NCBI GenBank assembly: GCA_036571765.1
Contig: BROE01000025.1
Coordinates: forward strand, 5,154,222-5,218,221
Length of the DNA: 64,000 bases
Reading direction: 5' to 3'
DNA from: Plecoglossus altivelis
Lineage: Eukaryota; Chordata; Actinopteri; Osmeriformes; Plecoglossidae
Positions 24,660 through 36,400 of this stretch are shown in pieces. The notes beneath the pieces are model-generated. The model saw only the letters and a list, made by a program, of their open reading frames with translations. It was not told the origin of the DNA and searched no databases. Position 1 is the first letter of the stretch, and each line of letters starts with the position of its first letter. A program made the position numbers and the translations under genes.

Positions 24660-25510
24660 TCCCCCAGTGGGTAAAAAAAATACTGATCAGCCACATCGAT
24701 AAATTGTTAATTAAAGAAGGAGTTAGTTGGGATTGTTAAACTGGTGAAGTAGCATGTGAGAGAAATAGAACTCATACACAGTTGCTTACTGCAATGGTGG
24801 AAATAATGGAGCATTTAATCATGTGAAGCATCAATGAACATGGCTCTATTTGAACATTTCGGTGATGAAGGAGGTGGAAGAAAACAGATCCTACATGATT
24901 ATGCTGAACACAATAGCCATTTCACTTGTTCACACAGCCAACGCCAGAATAACTGGAACCACATTAGCAAAGATGAGTGAAAAAGAATTCTTGAAAGTCA
25001 GCCTAATGTCATACTATTATTTTTTATGAAAACAGAAACAACAACAGAACAACCCTCAATTTAAAATCAATCAATTTAAATATCATCAGTAAATAACAAT
25101 AAAATAAATATTCATTTCATTTGGCCAACTCCATCAGACTATTGATAATTGATAGATATTATGTCAAATAAAGTTGGTACCCAAAGGATTAGGCAGAAGA
25201 ACAACCCCACTTGCAGAACACAAAACTTTTTTTAGCTGTTGACATTTATTTTTTTAAACACAGATCATCTACATCAATCAGCCTACTAGTTCTTATGCCT
25301 TGCTACAGCAATTTGCACATCTACATCCTAGCTGGTGTGTGCATAATTATTACATTATGCAAACAAAAGATCTTCTGGGCTACTTCCATTCATCAAAATA
25401 CAAGATACACCAGTGAATGAATAAAAGTTTTTACAAACTTACATGAGCATTTGTACATTTCCTATTCATGTATTAATTTAGTTCTTTCTATTCCAGCATA
25501 TTAATTGCTT
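24660..25510. other. Intergenic, nothing recognised
   Basis: AT-rich sequence with no supported gene, RNA or transposon feature. Confidence 0.3.
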
Positions 25511-25519
25511 GTTTATTTA

Positions 25520-27560
25520 TTAAATTTTTTTTTTCTATATTAGCGTATTGAGTAATAATTGGTTGTTTGCATTTTTGTTTAAATTGTTCGAATAAGGTGC
25601 CACTCTTAAATTGCTCATCTAGAGCATTCCAAAGATTAACCCAATTTGTGTAATAAACCAGGTTTTTTTTAGAGAAGTGCGAAAATGCTGTTTTCTAAAA
25701 TTCCATTTTTCACGCAAGTTATATCTGCCATCTCTATTGCAGAAAATCATCTGGATATTGTATGGGAGCTAATTGTGTTCGACTATATACATTATCTGTA
25801 GGGTTTTGTGAGTCCTCTAATTTTAAAGTATGTGATCTCAGAAGAAGAGGTTGTGGTCATAAAAAACAGTTTTATGAGCTATTCATATTGCTTTTGTCTG
25901 AAGAGTAAGTAAAAAGTGTTTACATATGTTTTATATGCATTTCCCCAAACTTTAACACAGTAAGTTCAAGTTGTGCTTTATTGTCATTCCGCTACATGCG
26001 GGTGCATACAGTGGAATGAAATGTCGTGCCTCACAGAGCCACGGTGCTACAGAAGTACAGACATACAACAGTACAGACAAACAACAATCAATTTAAAATA
26101 AATTTAAAAAAAATCCTATATATAAACTAAACAGGATACAAACTATACAAACTGTACGAATTAAGTAAGATGTGGCAGTACAAGTTCATTATAGAGAGTA
26201 TGTAGTGTTTTGGAATCTAATATATGCTTTGCTTTGCCAATTAATCCAATGCTTTTAGTTTATTTAGATTTGAAACTAGTCATGTGAGATGTCCAGGTAA
26301 GACTTAGGTCCCAGAAGAATGTGTTTGTCTACTTGTTCAACTTCTTCATATGTTATACTGATTGTAATGTTTGTCAATTTTCTTATATCCAAACACTATC
26401 AGTTCTGTTTTCTTCAAATTCAAAGACAACTTATTTGTATAACAACATTTAGTATTTCTTTTTCATTGACTGGAGTGTGGAAGAATGATGTTAAATTTCT
26501 GTTTTACATGAGAAATATGTCCACTGTTGTCGGCGAATCAAATTTATTTAGCCAGATTTGGTCCAACAATTACAAAATATAAGTTTTACTTAACAACTTC
26601 TTTAAGGTCTTCTATTTTTATATGATTGTGAATGAAGTAATCTGTTGGGCAATGTATGGTAGATTTTCTTTTTATTATGTCATTTAATACTTTCCACATC
26701 TCTTTAGTATTATTTTTGTTCCTTTTGAGAAAATAATTATAATAATCTTTCTTGCTTGTCCTTAAAATTGAGGTTAATTTTTTTATTATTTTTTTATATA
26801 TACTTTCATTATCTGGAGTCCTACCTGGTGGAGACTGTCTGTAGAGTTTATTTTTCTTTTTGCATGCATTTTCTAGATCTTTAGTGAATCATGGTGGAAA
26901 TGTTTTAAGCACTTTTTTGCCTGTGGTTTCTATTACTGGACAGTACTGATCAAAGTGCTGTTTATAGATATTTAGAAATGTATTATAAAATAGATCCACT
27001 TCACTTTAATTTGTTATTGTTTCCCAATATTGTTCATTTAAACTTAGCTTTAAAAATTCTACTGTATCATTTGTAATAAGCCTTTTATTCCTGGTTACTT
27101 TTATATTATCTTTCAATGATATATTGCTATTTAAATTAAGTACTACAAATACTGGGAGGTGGTCGCTTATGTCATTAATGAGTATACCACTCTCTACATT
27201 ATAATCTATTCTATTTATAAAAATAATGTCTATTAGTGATATACCATGTTGCATTATTCTTTTAGGTCATGTAATGTTGGGGTACGTCATTATACTGTAC
27301 ATTGTACTTAGAAAACCTTCAGTAGGTGCACGTGTAAGGTATTTCAATAAATCTATGTTAAGGTCTCCAGAAATTAAGACATCTTTATATTTATTTTTAT
27401 ACCTTTTTTCCATTTGATCAATGAATACTTCTAGATTAGGGCCAGGTACTCTGTAGATAAAACGAATCAGTATGTTCTTCCTAGTTTTCATCTCGACTTT
27501 AATTTATTCCATAATCCACTATCATAGCCATATTGTCATTATTATTACTGTTTAGATTTG
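25520..27560 (-). mobile_element. Decayed non-LTR retrotransposon (endonuclease and RT remnants)
   Basis: On the minus strand, fragments run in the correct order. Endonuclease pieces are GDLNIDLL near 27370 and SLIDIIFINR...SGILINDISDHLPVF near 27250-27130. A linker carries a decayed FPPWFTKDL motif near 26905-26880, where Trp has become TGA. An RT-distal piece, LSLNLKKTELIVFG, lies near 26390-26430, and a C-terminal piece like KKTWFITQIG lies near 25670. The central RT with its catalytic Asp pair is missing. A short LINE 3'-end-like fragment at about 25965-26160 (TTATTGTCATTCC...GTGGAATGAAATG) interrupts it. The clade is uncertain, perhaps L2-like. Confidence 0.72.
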
Positions 27561-27569
27561 GAGGTGTGA

Positions 27570-28360
27570 ATTCTCATACCAGCCAATGTTCATTCAAAAT
27601 TCAATTTACCACTCTTTCTTTAAACATGTTAATACATTCAATAAAAAAAAACTATAGATTTCTCAACACAAAGACTTTGGGATTCATAGAACTTAGACAC
27701 ACGTAATAAGAATGTAGGAGATAACGGGAGGGATATTAAACATAGCAAACAACAGGACAATCACACAATCACATATGTGGCTACAAGAACAAATATTGTA
27801 CATAAAGTAATATAGTCCAGATTCTGTTGTTGTGAAGAACACAAACCATTTTTTACTAACTAGATTTTAAGTGTAAACTTTGTTAAATTTTCCAGTGAAT
27901 TATGTACATTCACTGTCCTAATGCACTTCAAACTAAATTGTTAGAAAGTAATGACAATCAGTGAACAGTGAAATAAACTATTTCTACATTTCAGAAAATA
28001 TTGGTAATTGTGACAATGTAATGGACTAAACATGTTTTGGGTCTGATGACTATCTAGTCACAATACAACTAAAAAGCTAAAAGGATTTAAAGCAAAGAAA
28101 ACAGGAACAACCAATGCATACACAAAATCCAAGCAAAGCAGAAACCAGGGATGTATGTGTGATAGTGATGGGAGTCGAATAATGTGTTCTAGTAAAGGTT
28201 CAGACGAGTGCGTGTTTGGGTGTGTGCACTGTTGCGAGTCCTCAAGTTCCTATTATAGAGTCCTGTCTTGACTACAGATCATTTCTGCATCCAAACCAGA
28301 CATTTTTTATAGTCTGTATGATGTATAAAGTATTTGAGACCAGGACTGTCTAGAGAGCAT
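27570..28360. other. Intergenic, nothing recognised
   Basis: AT-rich, no supported feature. Confidence 0.3.
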
Positions 28361-28365
28361 GGGGC

Positions 28366-28865
28366 TTGAGGGCAGGGTTTGAGGGCAGGACCTGAGAACA
28401 GGGCTGAGGGCAGGGCTTGAGGGTAGGACCTGAGGGCAGGGCTGGAGGACAGGACCTGAGGGCAGGGTTTGAGGGTAGGACCTGAGGGCAGGGCTTGAGG
28501 ACAGGACCTGAGGGCAGGGTTTGAGGGTAGGACCTGAGGGCAGGATTTGAGGGCAGGACCTGGGGCAGGGTTTGAGGGCAGGACCTGAGGGCAGGGCTTC
28601 AGGGCAGGACCTGACGGCAGGGCTTGAGGGCAGGACCTGAGGACAGGGCTTGAGGGCAGGACCTGAGGGCAGGGTTTAAGGGCAGGACCTGAGGGCAGGG
28701 TTTAAGGGCAGGACCTGAGGGCAGGTCTTGAGGGCAGAGTTTGAGGGCAGGACCTGAGGGCAGGGTTTGAGGGCAGGACCTGAGGGCAGGGCTTCAGGGC
28801 AGGACCTGACGGCAGGGCTTGAGGGGCAGGACCTGAGGGCAGGGATTGAGGGCAGGGCTCAGGGT
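28366..28865. repeat. G-rich 26-bp minisatellite
   Basis: About 19 units of GAGGGCAGGACCTGAGGGCA followed by GGGTTT or GGGCTT are arranged head to tail. Recurrent GGG runs on the plus strand, spaced 5-12 nt apart, give G-quadruplex potential. Longer blocks repeat as well: the GGCTTCAGGGCAGGACCTGA variant occurs twice about 200 bp apart, indicating higher-order duplication. It lies about 1.6 kb upstream of the JMY start codon. Confidence 0.95.
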
Positions 28866-28869
28866 TCTG

Positions 28870-30425
28870 GGTAGGAGGCAGAGAAGGGGGGTGAGGTCAC
28901 ATCATCTGATCGTATTCGAGGTGATGCCTAATTATCAGTCAGTGGCTGAGAATAATCTTCTTGAAGCATATACATTAATAAACCAGCGTTACTAGCTCAA
29001 CACCACATTCCCAGTCACGTAAAGCAGCAAATATGTTTCTACTGGAAATTCCTAAAAAACACACCACAGACCACAACATAGCAAGAAAAAAGGCTGATAT
29101 GATGGTCAGTGCGGTCAAGGAAGAGGACCCAAGTTAACTTGGAGTCCTCTCATTAACTCTTGTTCAGTTAGGCTGGTGGTGACGGACCTTGCAAGAAGGC
29201 TGCAGTTGGGATATGGATTACTACTGCTCAGTCTGAACCTTGAGTAAAAAAGAGTAAATCCATGCAGGTTGACTCTTTGATGGGTTTAATGTAGAAGAAT
29301 TGTTAATTGATGGTATTGATGGTACTTTTTTCATAGAAAATGTTCTTCCCTTGGTATCATGCATCTCTGGCAGCCTCATGAAGCCTGAGTTATATGACAG
29401 CAAATGCAATAATTATTACTCAACAATTAAAGTCTTAACGATAACAGCTAAGCACTAAGATAGGAGCTTTTATGGCCAGGCAATATTTTATTGTAGATTA
29501 CATACAATATTTTGCCCAGAGAGGAGATTGATCTCTGAGGAGCTCTGAACGAGTATGGGCAATGCTAGGCATGTGATTTATCAACATTAAAGACTTTAAT
29601 ACTTAACATTTAGATACCCTAAATTCAACAAAGAACGAACTTTGAAGTCGTGGACAAGTAGACATGTGCTTCATTAATATAATGCTGCAGGATACATTTA
29701 GCTATCTTGGCTACTGCTCCAGTTCGCCTCATCTTGCAACGTCAGCACGTTGTTTGTTACGTGTTCCGCTAAAGCTCAGAGATGCTCTATGGTCTTCCGT
29801 ATCTGTAGGGAACGGCCAGTCTATGGGTGCTGCACACTAACATAAAAACATGGTTTGGATGATTAAGAGAGCGCATCTGCATTATATAAAGCCATGAATC
29901 AGTTCTGCCGTATGGACATGCTGCTTCCCAATGTTTCCGTTTCGAGTGGAAAGTCTACCGGATGCTGCTTATAGAATGAGGGCTGCGACCCAGGGAATGA
30001 GGAATAACGGGAAACAGTTCGAACAGGTCGCGGTTTGCAAATGTAAACAGACGATGTCTGTGGCGGGTTGATTGTTTCGCACTGTCTGAACAATTGTGTG
30101 AAAAGAAAGGTTGGTGGCTGGGTAAGGAGAGTTAGGCGACAACAAGCAGGTAGGACGCAGAGAGAGGAGGGAGAGAGAGGGCAAAATCGTCCAATCCTTA
30201 AAGGATGATTTACAGTGGTTATGCTGCTAAAATATGTCTATCCAATTATCGATTAAGTATGATAGCACTTCATCTCAAGTTTAGGGAGTAACTTTCTCGT
30301 TTTAAACAATTTAGTTAAATTCCACAACTCGAAACATAGTCCAGGCTATCCGTAAGTGTTTCCACGCATTAAAGCTTCGTTATTTTGTGTCGTTGCGTCA
30401 GGACGTTATTTGTGGGGTTACAATA
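28870..30425. other. Upstream flank and probable 5' UTR/promoter of JMY
   Basis: I see no upstream exon with certainty. CpG content rises from about 29700 onward. No clear TATA box precedes the ATG. A 5' UTR contiguous with the first coding exon is the simplest reading. Confidence 0.35.
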
Positions 30426-33400
30426 ATGTCCTTTGCAATGGAGGATAATTTGGAATCGGACTGGGTGGCCGTACGACCCAATGCGTTTTATGAAAAAGAA
30501 AAGCACAAATTCGTCTTCATTGTAGCATGGAATGAAGTCGAGGGAAGATTTGCCATCACTTGTCATAACAGAACGGTTCAGAGAAAAAGCATCATATTAG
30601 GCAAGGATCTGTTGACTGATACGGTGACAGCTAAGGAGGATACAACATTTCTTAAAAGTCCTGTGAAGGATAAAACGCCCAAAAGCCCACCCAAAGTCAG
30701 TCGCGCTGTTGGTATAGGGCCAAATCCCAAAACAAAGTCGCCATCTAAGGCTGCGAAAAAATCAAGCCCCTCTAAAACTCCTGCGGTTAGTAAACCCGCA
30801 GCAGTCCGGGTAAGGAGCCCTGATTTCGAGTTGTTGAAACCTGACAACGCTCTCCCTTTGACTCAAGACAGCGATACATTGGGCCTGGATGAGTTTGACT
30901 GCCTGTTCAGAGAGGACTGCAGCTGGGCCGGACTTTTCTCCCTCCAGGACCTCCGAATCATCCACTTACAGCTTTGTTCTGTGCACTCAGACCTAGAGCC
31001 ATGCCTTCCGCCTTTCCCGGAGGAACCGGCCGGTATGTGGACTGTGCTATTTGGACCGGCGGAGGTCACCCAGACCGAGATGGACGACTTGTGTTACCGG
31101 TTACAGGTGTATCTGGGCCACGCACTGGATACGTGCGGCTGGAAGATATTGTCACAGGTTCTGTTCACGGAAAGCGACGACCCGGAAAAGTACTACGAGA
31201 GTCTGAGTGAGTTGCGGCAGAGTGGTTACGAAGAGGCGCTACAGCGTGCAAAGACTCACCTGCACCAGGTGAGGACGCTGCATAATAAGGGTGTAAAGGT
31301 TCACAAAATTCACAGTTGAGTTCGACAGTGGTGTCACAGTTCGGCATGTTTTGGATAGGGCTAAAGTAGAAAACGTATGAAAGAATTTCCATTATACATT
31401 AAAAAAATGTTCGTATAAAGTGTGGGTTAGGATAATCTTCTTTTGACTTTGAACAATGATGATGCTTTTCCTGACCCATCCTCTTTGGTGACTAGATTTT
31501 TAAAAAATTAGAATGAATCTACTGGGGTGTATTAGCAGCGTATACACAAGCCTATACAACAGCTAGCACTTAGCTCCAACCGCATCTCATCCAGCTTACT
31601 TGGCATGTGTCTTGGAGTAGGCAATAGTGTTTTTTTTTTAGGGTGGGAGAGACATCACATTGCATTAAAAGTACTGAATAAACGTTTTTCTTTTTACTAA
31701 ACAAGTCACAGAACTGCTAAATATCCAGATTTTCACTGTGGTGAGAAACTGTACATTTTGCTTAGCTGTTTTAGTTCTGATGACTGAGGAAGCCAGATTC
31801 CTTCCAAAAGCAATTTGGAGGAGTGTTAATCACTCCATCACAGATAGGATGAGGAGTCACGCATTTCAAATGTACTACTGGAGCTTCACCAGACCCAAAT
31901 ACAAGCACACACACGCACACAGTTTGGTGTGTTCTGCTCCTGTTACAAGCTGACACAAGGGGCAACTGGAGCAGAAGGGGTTTCAGATGTATGGATTACA
32001 GTTTTTGCCCATTGCTTACTCACAAAAACCAAATGCTTAGTTAAAAGCCTCAATACCTAAACGTTTTGTAGAATACCTTAAACACTGTGTAATCATAGCT
32101 GTTACACAATTTAAACTTTGCACTTTGTTTGCAATTCTACAACACACTTATTGCAAAACACTACACACATTAAAATTGTTGTAAATTGAGGTACAGTAGA
32201 ACGAGGCCATTCCTGTTGCTGTGCTCTCAATGTCACCATTCCATAGAGATCATACCCTCGCTAATCAAATGCCCTCTTACTGTCACTTGGGCACGAACAC
32301 ACACACACACACACACACATCAGAATTAGAATCAGAATTGGTTTTATTTGCCATGCAAGATATACAAGCACAGAATTTACTGTGGCAGGGAAGTGCAAAC
32401 ATAGAACATATATGAAAAATAATGCAAGTAGATGAAAATATAATAAAAATCTATTATAAAACACAAGTTAGCACATGACATGACAGTAAGTTGTCATGTC
32501 ATGTGCTAAAGGGGCTTGTGCAGAGTGCAGTGGGAGGATCCCGGAGAGGGGGTGTTGGTAGTTTGTGGCAATGTCATACTGAGTCCTTGGCCCTGTTGAA
32601 GAGGGCAATAGCAGAGGGGTAGAAGCTGTTCCTGTGGCGAGAGGTTTTGGTCATAATTGACCTCAGCCTCCTGCCAGAGGGGAGCAGCTGAAGCAAAGAG
32701 TGTCCAGGGTGGGAGGAATCGGCCACAATCTTCCTCACTCGCCTCAAGGACATTGAGGTGTGCAGGTCCTTGAGGGATGGCAGGTTGCAGCCTATCACCT
32801 TCTTGGCGGCACAGATGATGTGCTGCAGTCTGCTCTTGTCCTTGGCAGTGGCAGCAGCGTTCCAGACGATGATGGAGGGGGTGAGGATGGACTCAATAAT
32901 GGCCGTATAGAATTGCACCATCATTGTCATTGGCAGGTTGAATTTCTTCAGCTGCTGCAGGAAGTACAGCCTCTGCTGGGCTTTCTTAACCAGTGAGCTG
33001 ATGTTCAGCTCCCACTTGAGGTGTACAGGGAGAAGAGCAGAGGGGAAAGGACGCAGCCTTGAGGAGCTCCCGTGCTGTTTGACCTGGAGTCAGAGACTTG
33101 CGTTCCCATCTTGACACACTGCTTCCTGTCAGACAGGAAGTCTGTGATCCACCTGCAGGTGGGGTCAGGCACGTTCAGCTGGGAGAGCTTGTCCTGAAGC
33201 AGAGCTGGGATGATGGTATTGAAGGCAGAGCTGAAGTCCACAAACAGGATCCTGGCGTAGGTGTTTGGGTCCAGATGCTGATGGGTGAAGTGTAGGGCTA
33301 TATTAACTGCGTCATCCACAGACCTGTTGGCTCTATAGGCAAACTGCAGGGGGTCTACGAGGGGGTCCATGATGTTTTTGAGGTGTGCCAGCACCAAGCG

Positions 33401-36400
33401 CTCAAAGGACTTCGTTACCACAGATGTCAGTGCGACGGGTCTGTAGTCGTTCAGTCCTGTTGGTCTGAACTTCTTGGACACAGGGATGACGGTGGAGGAT
33501 TTGAGGCAGGCTGGCACGTGGCATGTCTCCAGGGAGGTGTTGAAGATGTTGGTGAACATCGGGGACAACTGGTCCGCACAGTGCTTTAGCGTGGCAGGGG
33601 AGACAGTGTCCGGTCCAGCTGCTTTACAGGGGTTCTGTTTCTTGAACACTTTGTTGACTTCCCTCTCTTGAATAGAGAGAGTCAGCATTGTGTAGGTGTT
33701 GATGGTTGATGTGATGGGGGAGGTGTCTGCGATGGCATGGGGGGTGTTAAAGGACTGTTCGATTGCCTTTCAAATCTGCAGTAGAACTCATTCAGGTCAT
33801 CGGCCAGGCGGGAGTCGTTAGTGGTGGTTCTGGCTCTGGGCTTGTAGTTTGTAATCTGCCTGAGCCCCCTCCAGACAGAAGTAGAGTCGTTCACGGAGAA
33901 TTGGCCTTACAGTTTACGAGTACCGTCGTTTAGCGTCCCTTACCGCCCTGCTAAATAACTTTTTAGACTTCTTGAATCTGTACCTGTCCCCACTTTTTTC
34001 TTTTTTCTCTTTCTTTCTTTATTTTTTGTACACTTTTATACACTTGTTTTATACACTTGTTTTTCATACACTCTATCACACGTACACAAGCAAACACACC
34101 CTCTCTCACACACACAGTCACATGCGTACACATATACTGACACACTGTCACACATGAGAACATATACACACGCTCTCTGGCTCTAACCTGCACACATGCA
34201 CACACACAGGCAGTACACACACACCCTTCAGTCACTGTAACCTACTGTAATCACAATGTATTAATCTAAAACAGACCACAGTTCAGTGAATGTACAGTAA
34301 CAATACACTGCCAATCGATTGTTTGTGAAATACTACTGTTTTATGCAGTTGCTAACACATTTTAAAGCATGGCTCACATATTACAGTTTTTGCCTATTGT
34401 AAACAAAGTGCAAAATTGAAATGTGTTTCAGCTATGATTACAGTGTTTCAATTCAATTTATTTTTGTAACGCCCAAAATCACAACAACAGTTGCCTCGAA
34501 GGGCGACAAGGATTCCATCACACAAACAGAAAACCACATTATAAAAATGTACATATGATTTTAGCAAATGGACGACTGTCCCGGAACATCCCCTGTCCTT
34601 AGACCCTCCTTCTCGGCAAGGAAAAACTACAAAAAACCCTGTGGGAAAAAGTAGAAACCTCGGGGAGAACCACAGTGAAGGAGAGATCCTGCTCCCACCG
34701 ACGGACAGGCTGTAGATGTTTCAGGACTTGCGTGCATCCATATGCAGATGGACTGTAAAAAAAGAACCCCTCAGGCGGAAGGAAGGGTTCATCTAGATCA
34801 TCAAGTGCGAGGAGAGTTCGGCTATTCAGCGAAGTGGGTCTGAGGAAAGCAGTTTGTCTGTTATACGAAGCACCTCCGACAGTTGAGGAGCACCCGGGTC
34901 CACAGATCAGGTCGCTAGGCGAGGCGAGGCATGTAGGGTGAAGTCATCGCCATGGCAGCATCCAGGACAGAGCCCACCTCGGAGGGATCGAAACGTGTGT
35001 ACAGCGATGAACAGACTATAGTGAACTACGATATTAGCCAATGCCCTGCCCATAAGCTATTTCGAAGAGAAATGCTTTAAGCCTGGTCTTAAATAAAGAG
35101 ACTGAGTCGGCCTCTGTTTAAGGCAGTGGTCACCAAACTACGGCCCGCGGGCCGGATACGGCCCGTCAGCACATTTGGCCCGGCCCTCTGAACAATACCA
35201 GAGACGCTATTGGATTTTTTTCTTATTTGGCCTCCAGAAAAAAAATCCTAGGCACGGCCCTGTCAAAGAGAACGGAATAATGGCGAAAAGGTTCGGTAAG
35301 AGAAATCATTAGCATTGGATGAGAGCACGGACGTGCAAGACACAGCGCAACTGCTCATTTTTATTCGTGGAGTTAGCGCAAACTTTGAGATATGCGAGGA
35401 GCTGGCAGCCCTCCAAAGTCTCAAAGGGACTACAACGGGAGAGGATATTTTTGACAAAGTGTGCCAAACCATGGAGAAGTTGGACCTGGACTGGTCAAAG
35501 CTAGCTAGCATCACGACTGACGGGGCTCCTAGCATGGTGGGCGAAACTCGCGGTCTAATAGGACGCATGAACCGGGAGTTGGAAAAAAGGGGTCTCACCG
35601 CCCCGCTACGAGTCCACTGCCTAATTCACCAGCAAGCACTGTGCTGCAAAGTGTTGACGTGGGATTCTGTAATGAAGGTTGTGGTGTCGTGCATAAACTT
35701 CATCAGAGCAAAGGGACTTAAACACAGGCAGTTCCAAGAATTCCTGTCTGAACTGGAGTCTACGCTGTGTAGGTGCTGTATCACTTAGTTCAGTTTCTCA
35801 ACCTGCTTCCTTTGTGGTTTTCACAGGGAAGTTGATGAGAGAGAGCTGCAAACAGCGGTGTCTACAAGCCTACTGGAACCTACAAAAGGATTATAATGAA
35901 GGAACACAAGAACTTTAAGAGACTGCTCATATGTGTCAGAGAGATTCTGCTCTGACAACTGAGCTGAACTTTTATCTGTTAAGATTGTGCATGGCACAAC
36001 AGAAAGTTAATGTTCCGTGGCATTTTTTTCTATACCCAGAGAGAGTTATTTGGTTATTATTTATTTCATAAATAGTGTTATTTATTTCCTGTTTTTTTTC
36101 TGTGAAGAACTCAGAGAGGGTTATTTTGTTATTATTTATTTCATTAATAGTGTTATTATTTGTTTCCTGACTTTTTTTTCTGTCAAGAACCTGGAAAGGG
36201 TTATTTGGTTATGTGTGGCTTTCTGGAAAACAAGAAATTTTTAAAGCTCCCCTACGATCGTTACACTTTTTCTGTTACAAACTGACACCGGCCCCCCATC
36301 AGAGAAGGGAAAAGTTATGTGGCCCTCACAGGAAAAAGTTTGGGGACCCCTGGTTTAAGGTATGCTACAAAAAGTTTAGGTATTGAGGCTCTGGTCTAAG

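Noticed and set aside
28366..28865. Regularly spaced repeats that might suggest a CRISPR array
   Set aside because: The repeats are directly adjacent without unique spacers, degenerate, and in vertebrate sequence; this is a minisatellite.
23005..30426. Shared bidirectional promoter for SCAMP1 and JMY
   Set aside because: The divergent starts are 7.4 kb apart with several repeats between them, too far for one core promoter.
34445..35115. Possible gene in the second dispersed repeat copy
   Set aside because: No open frame of note, and the sequence recurs at 24125-24650 as a non-coding repeat.
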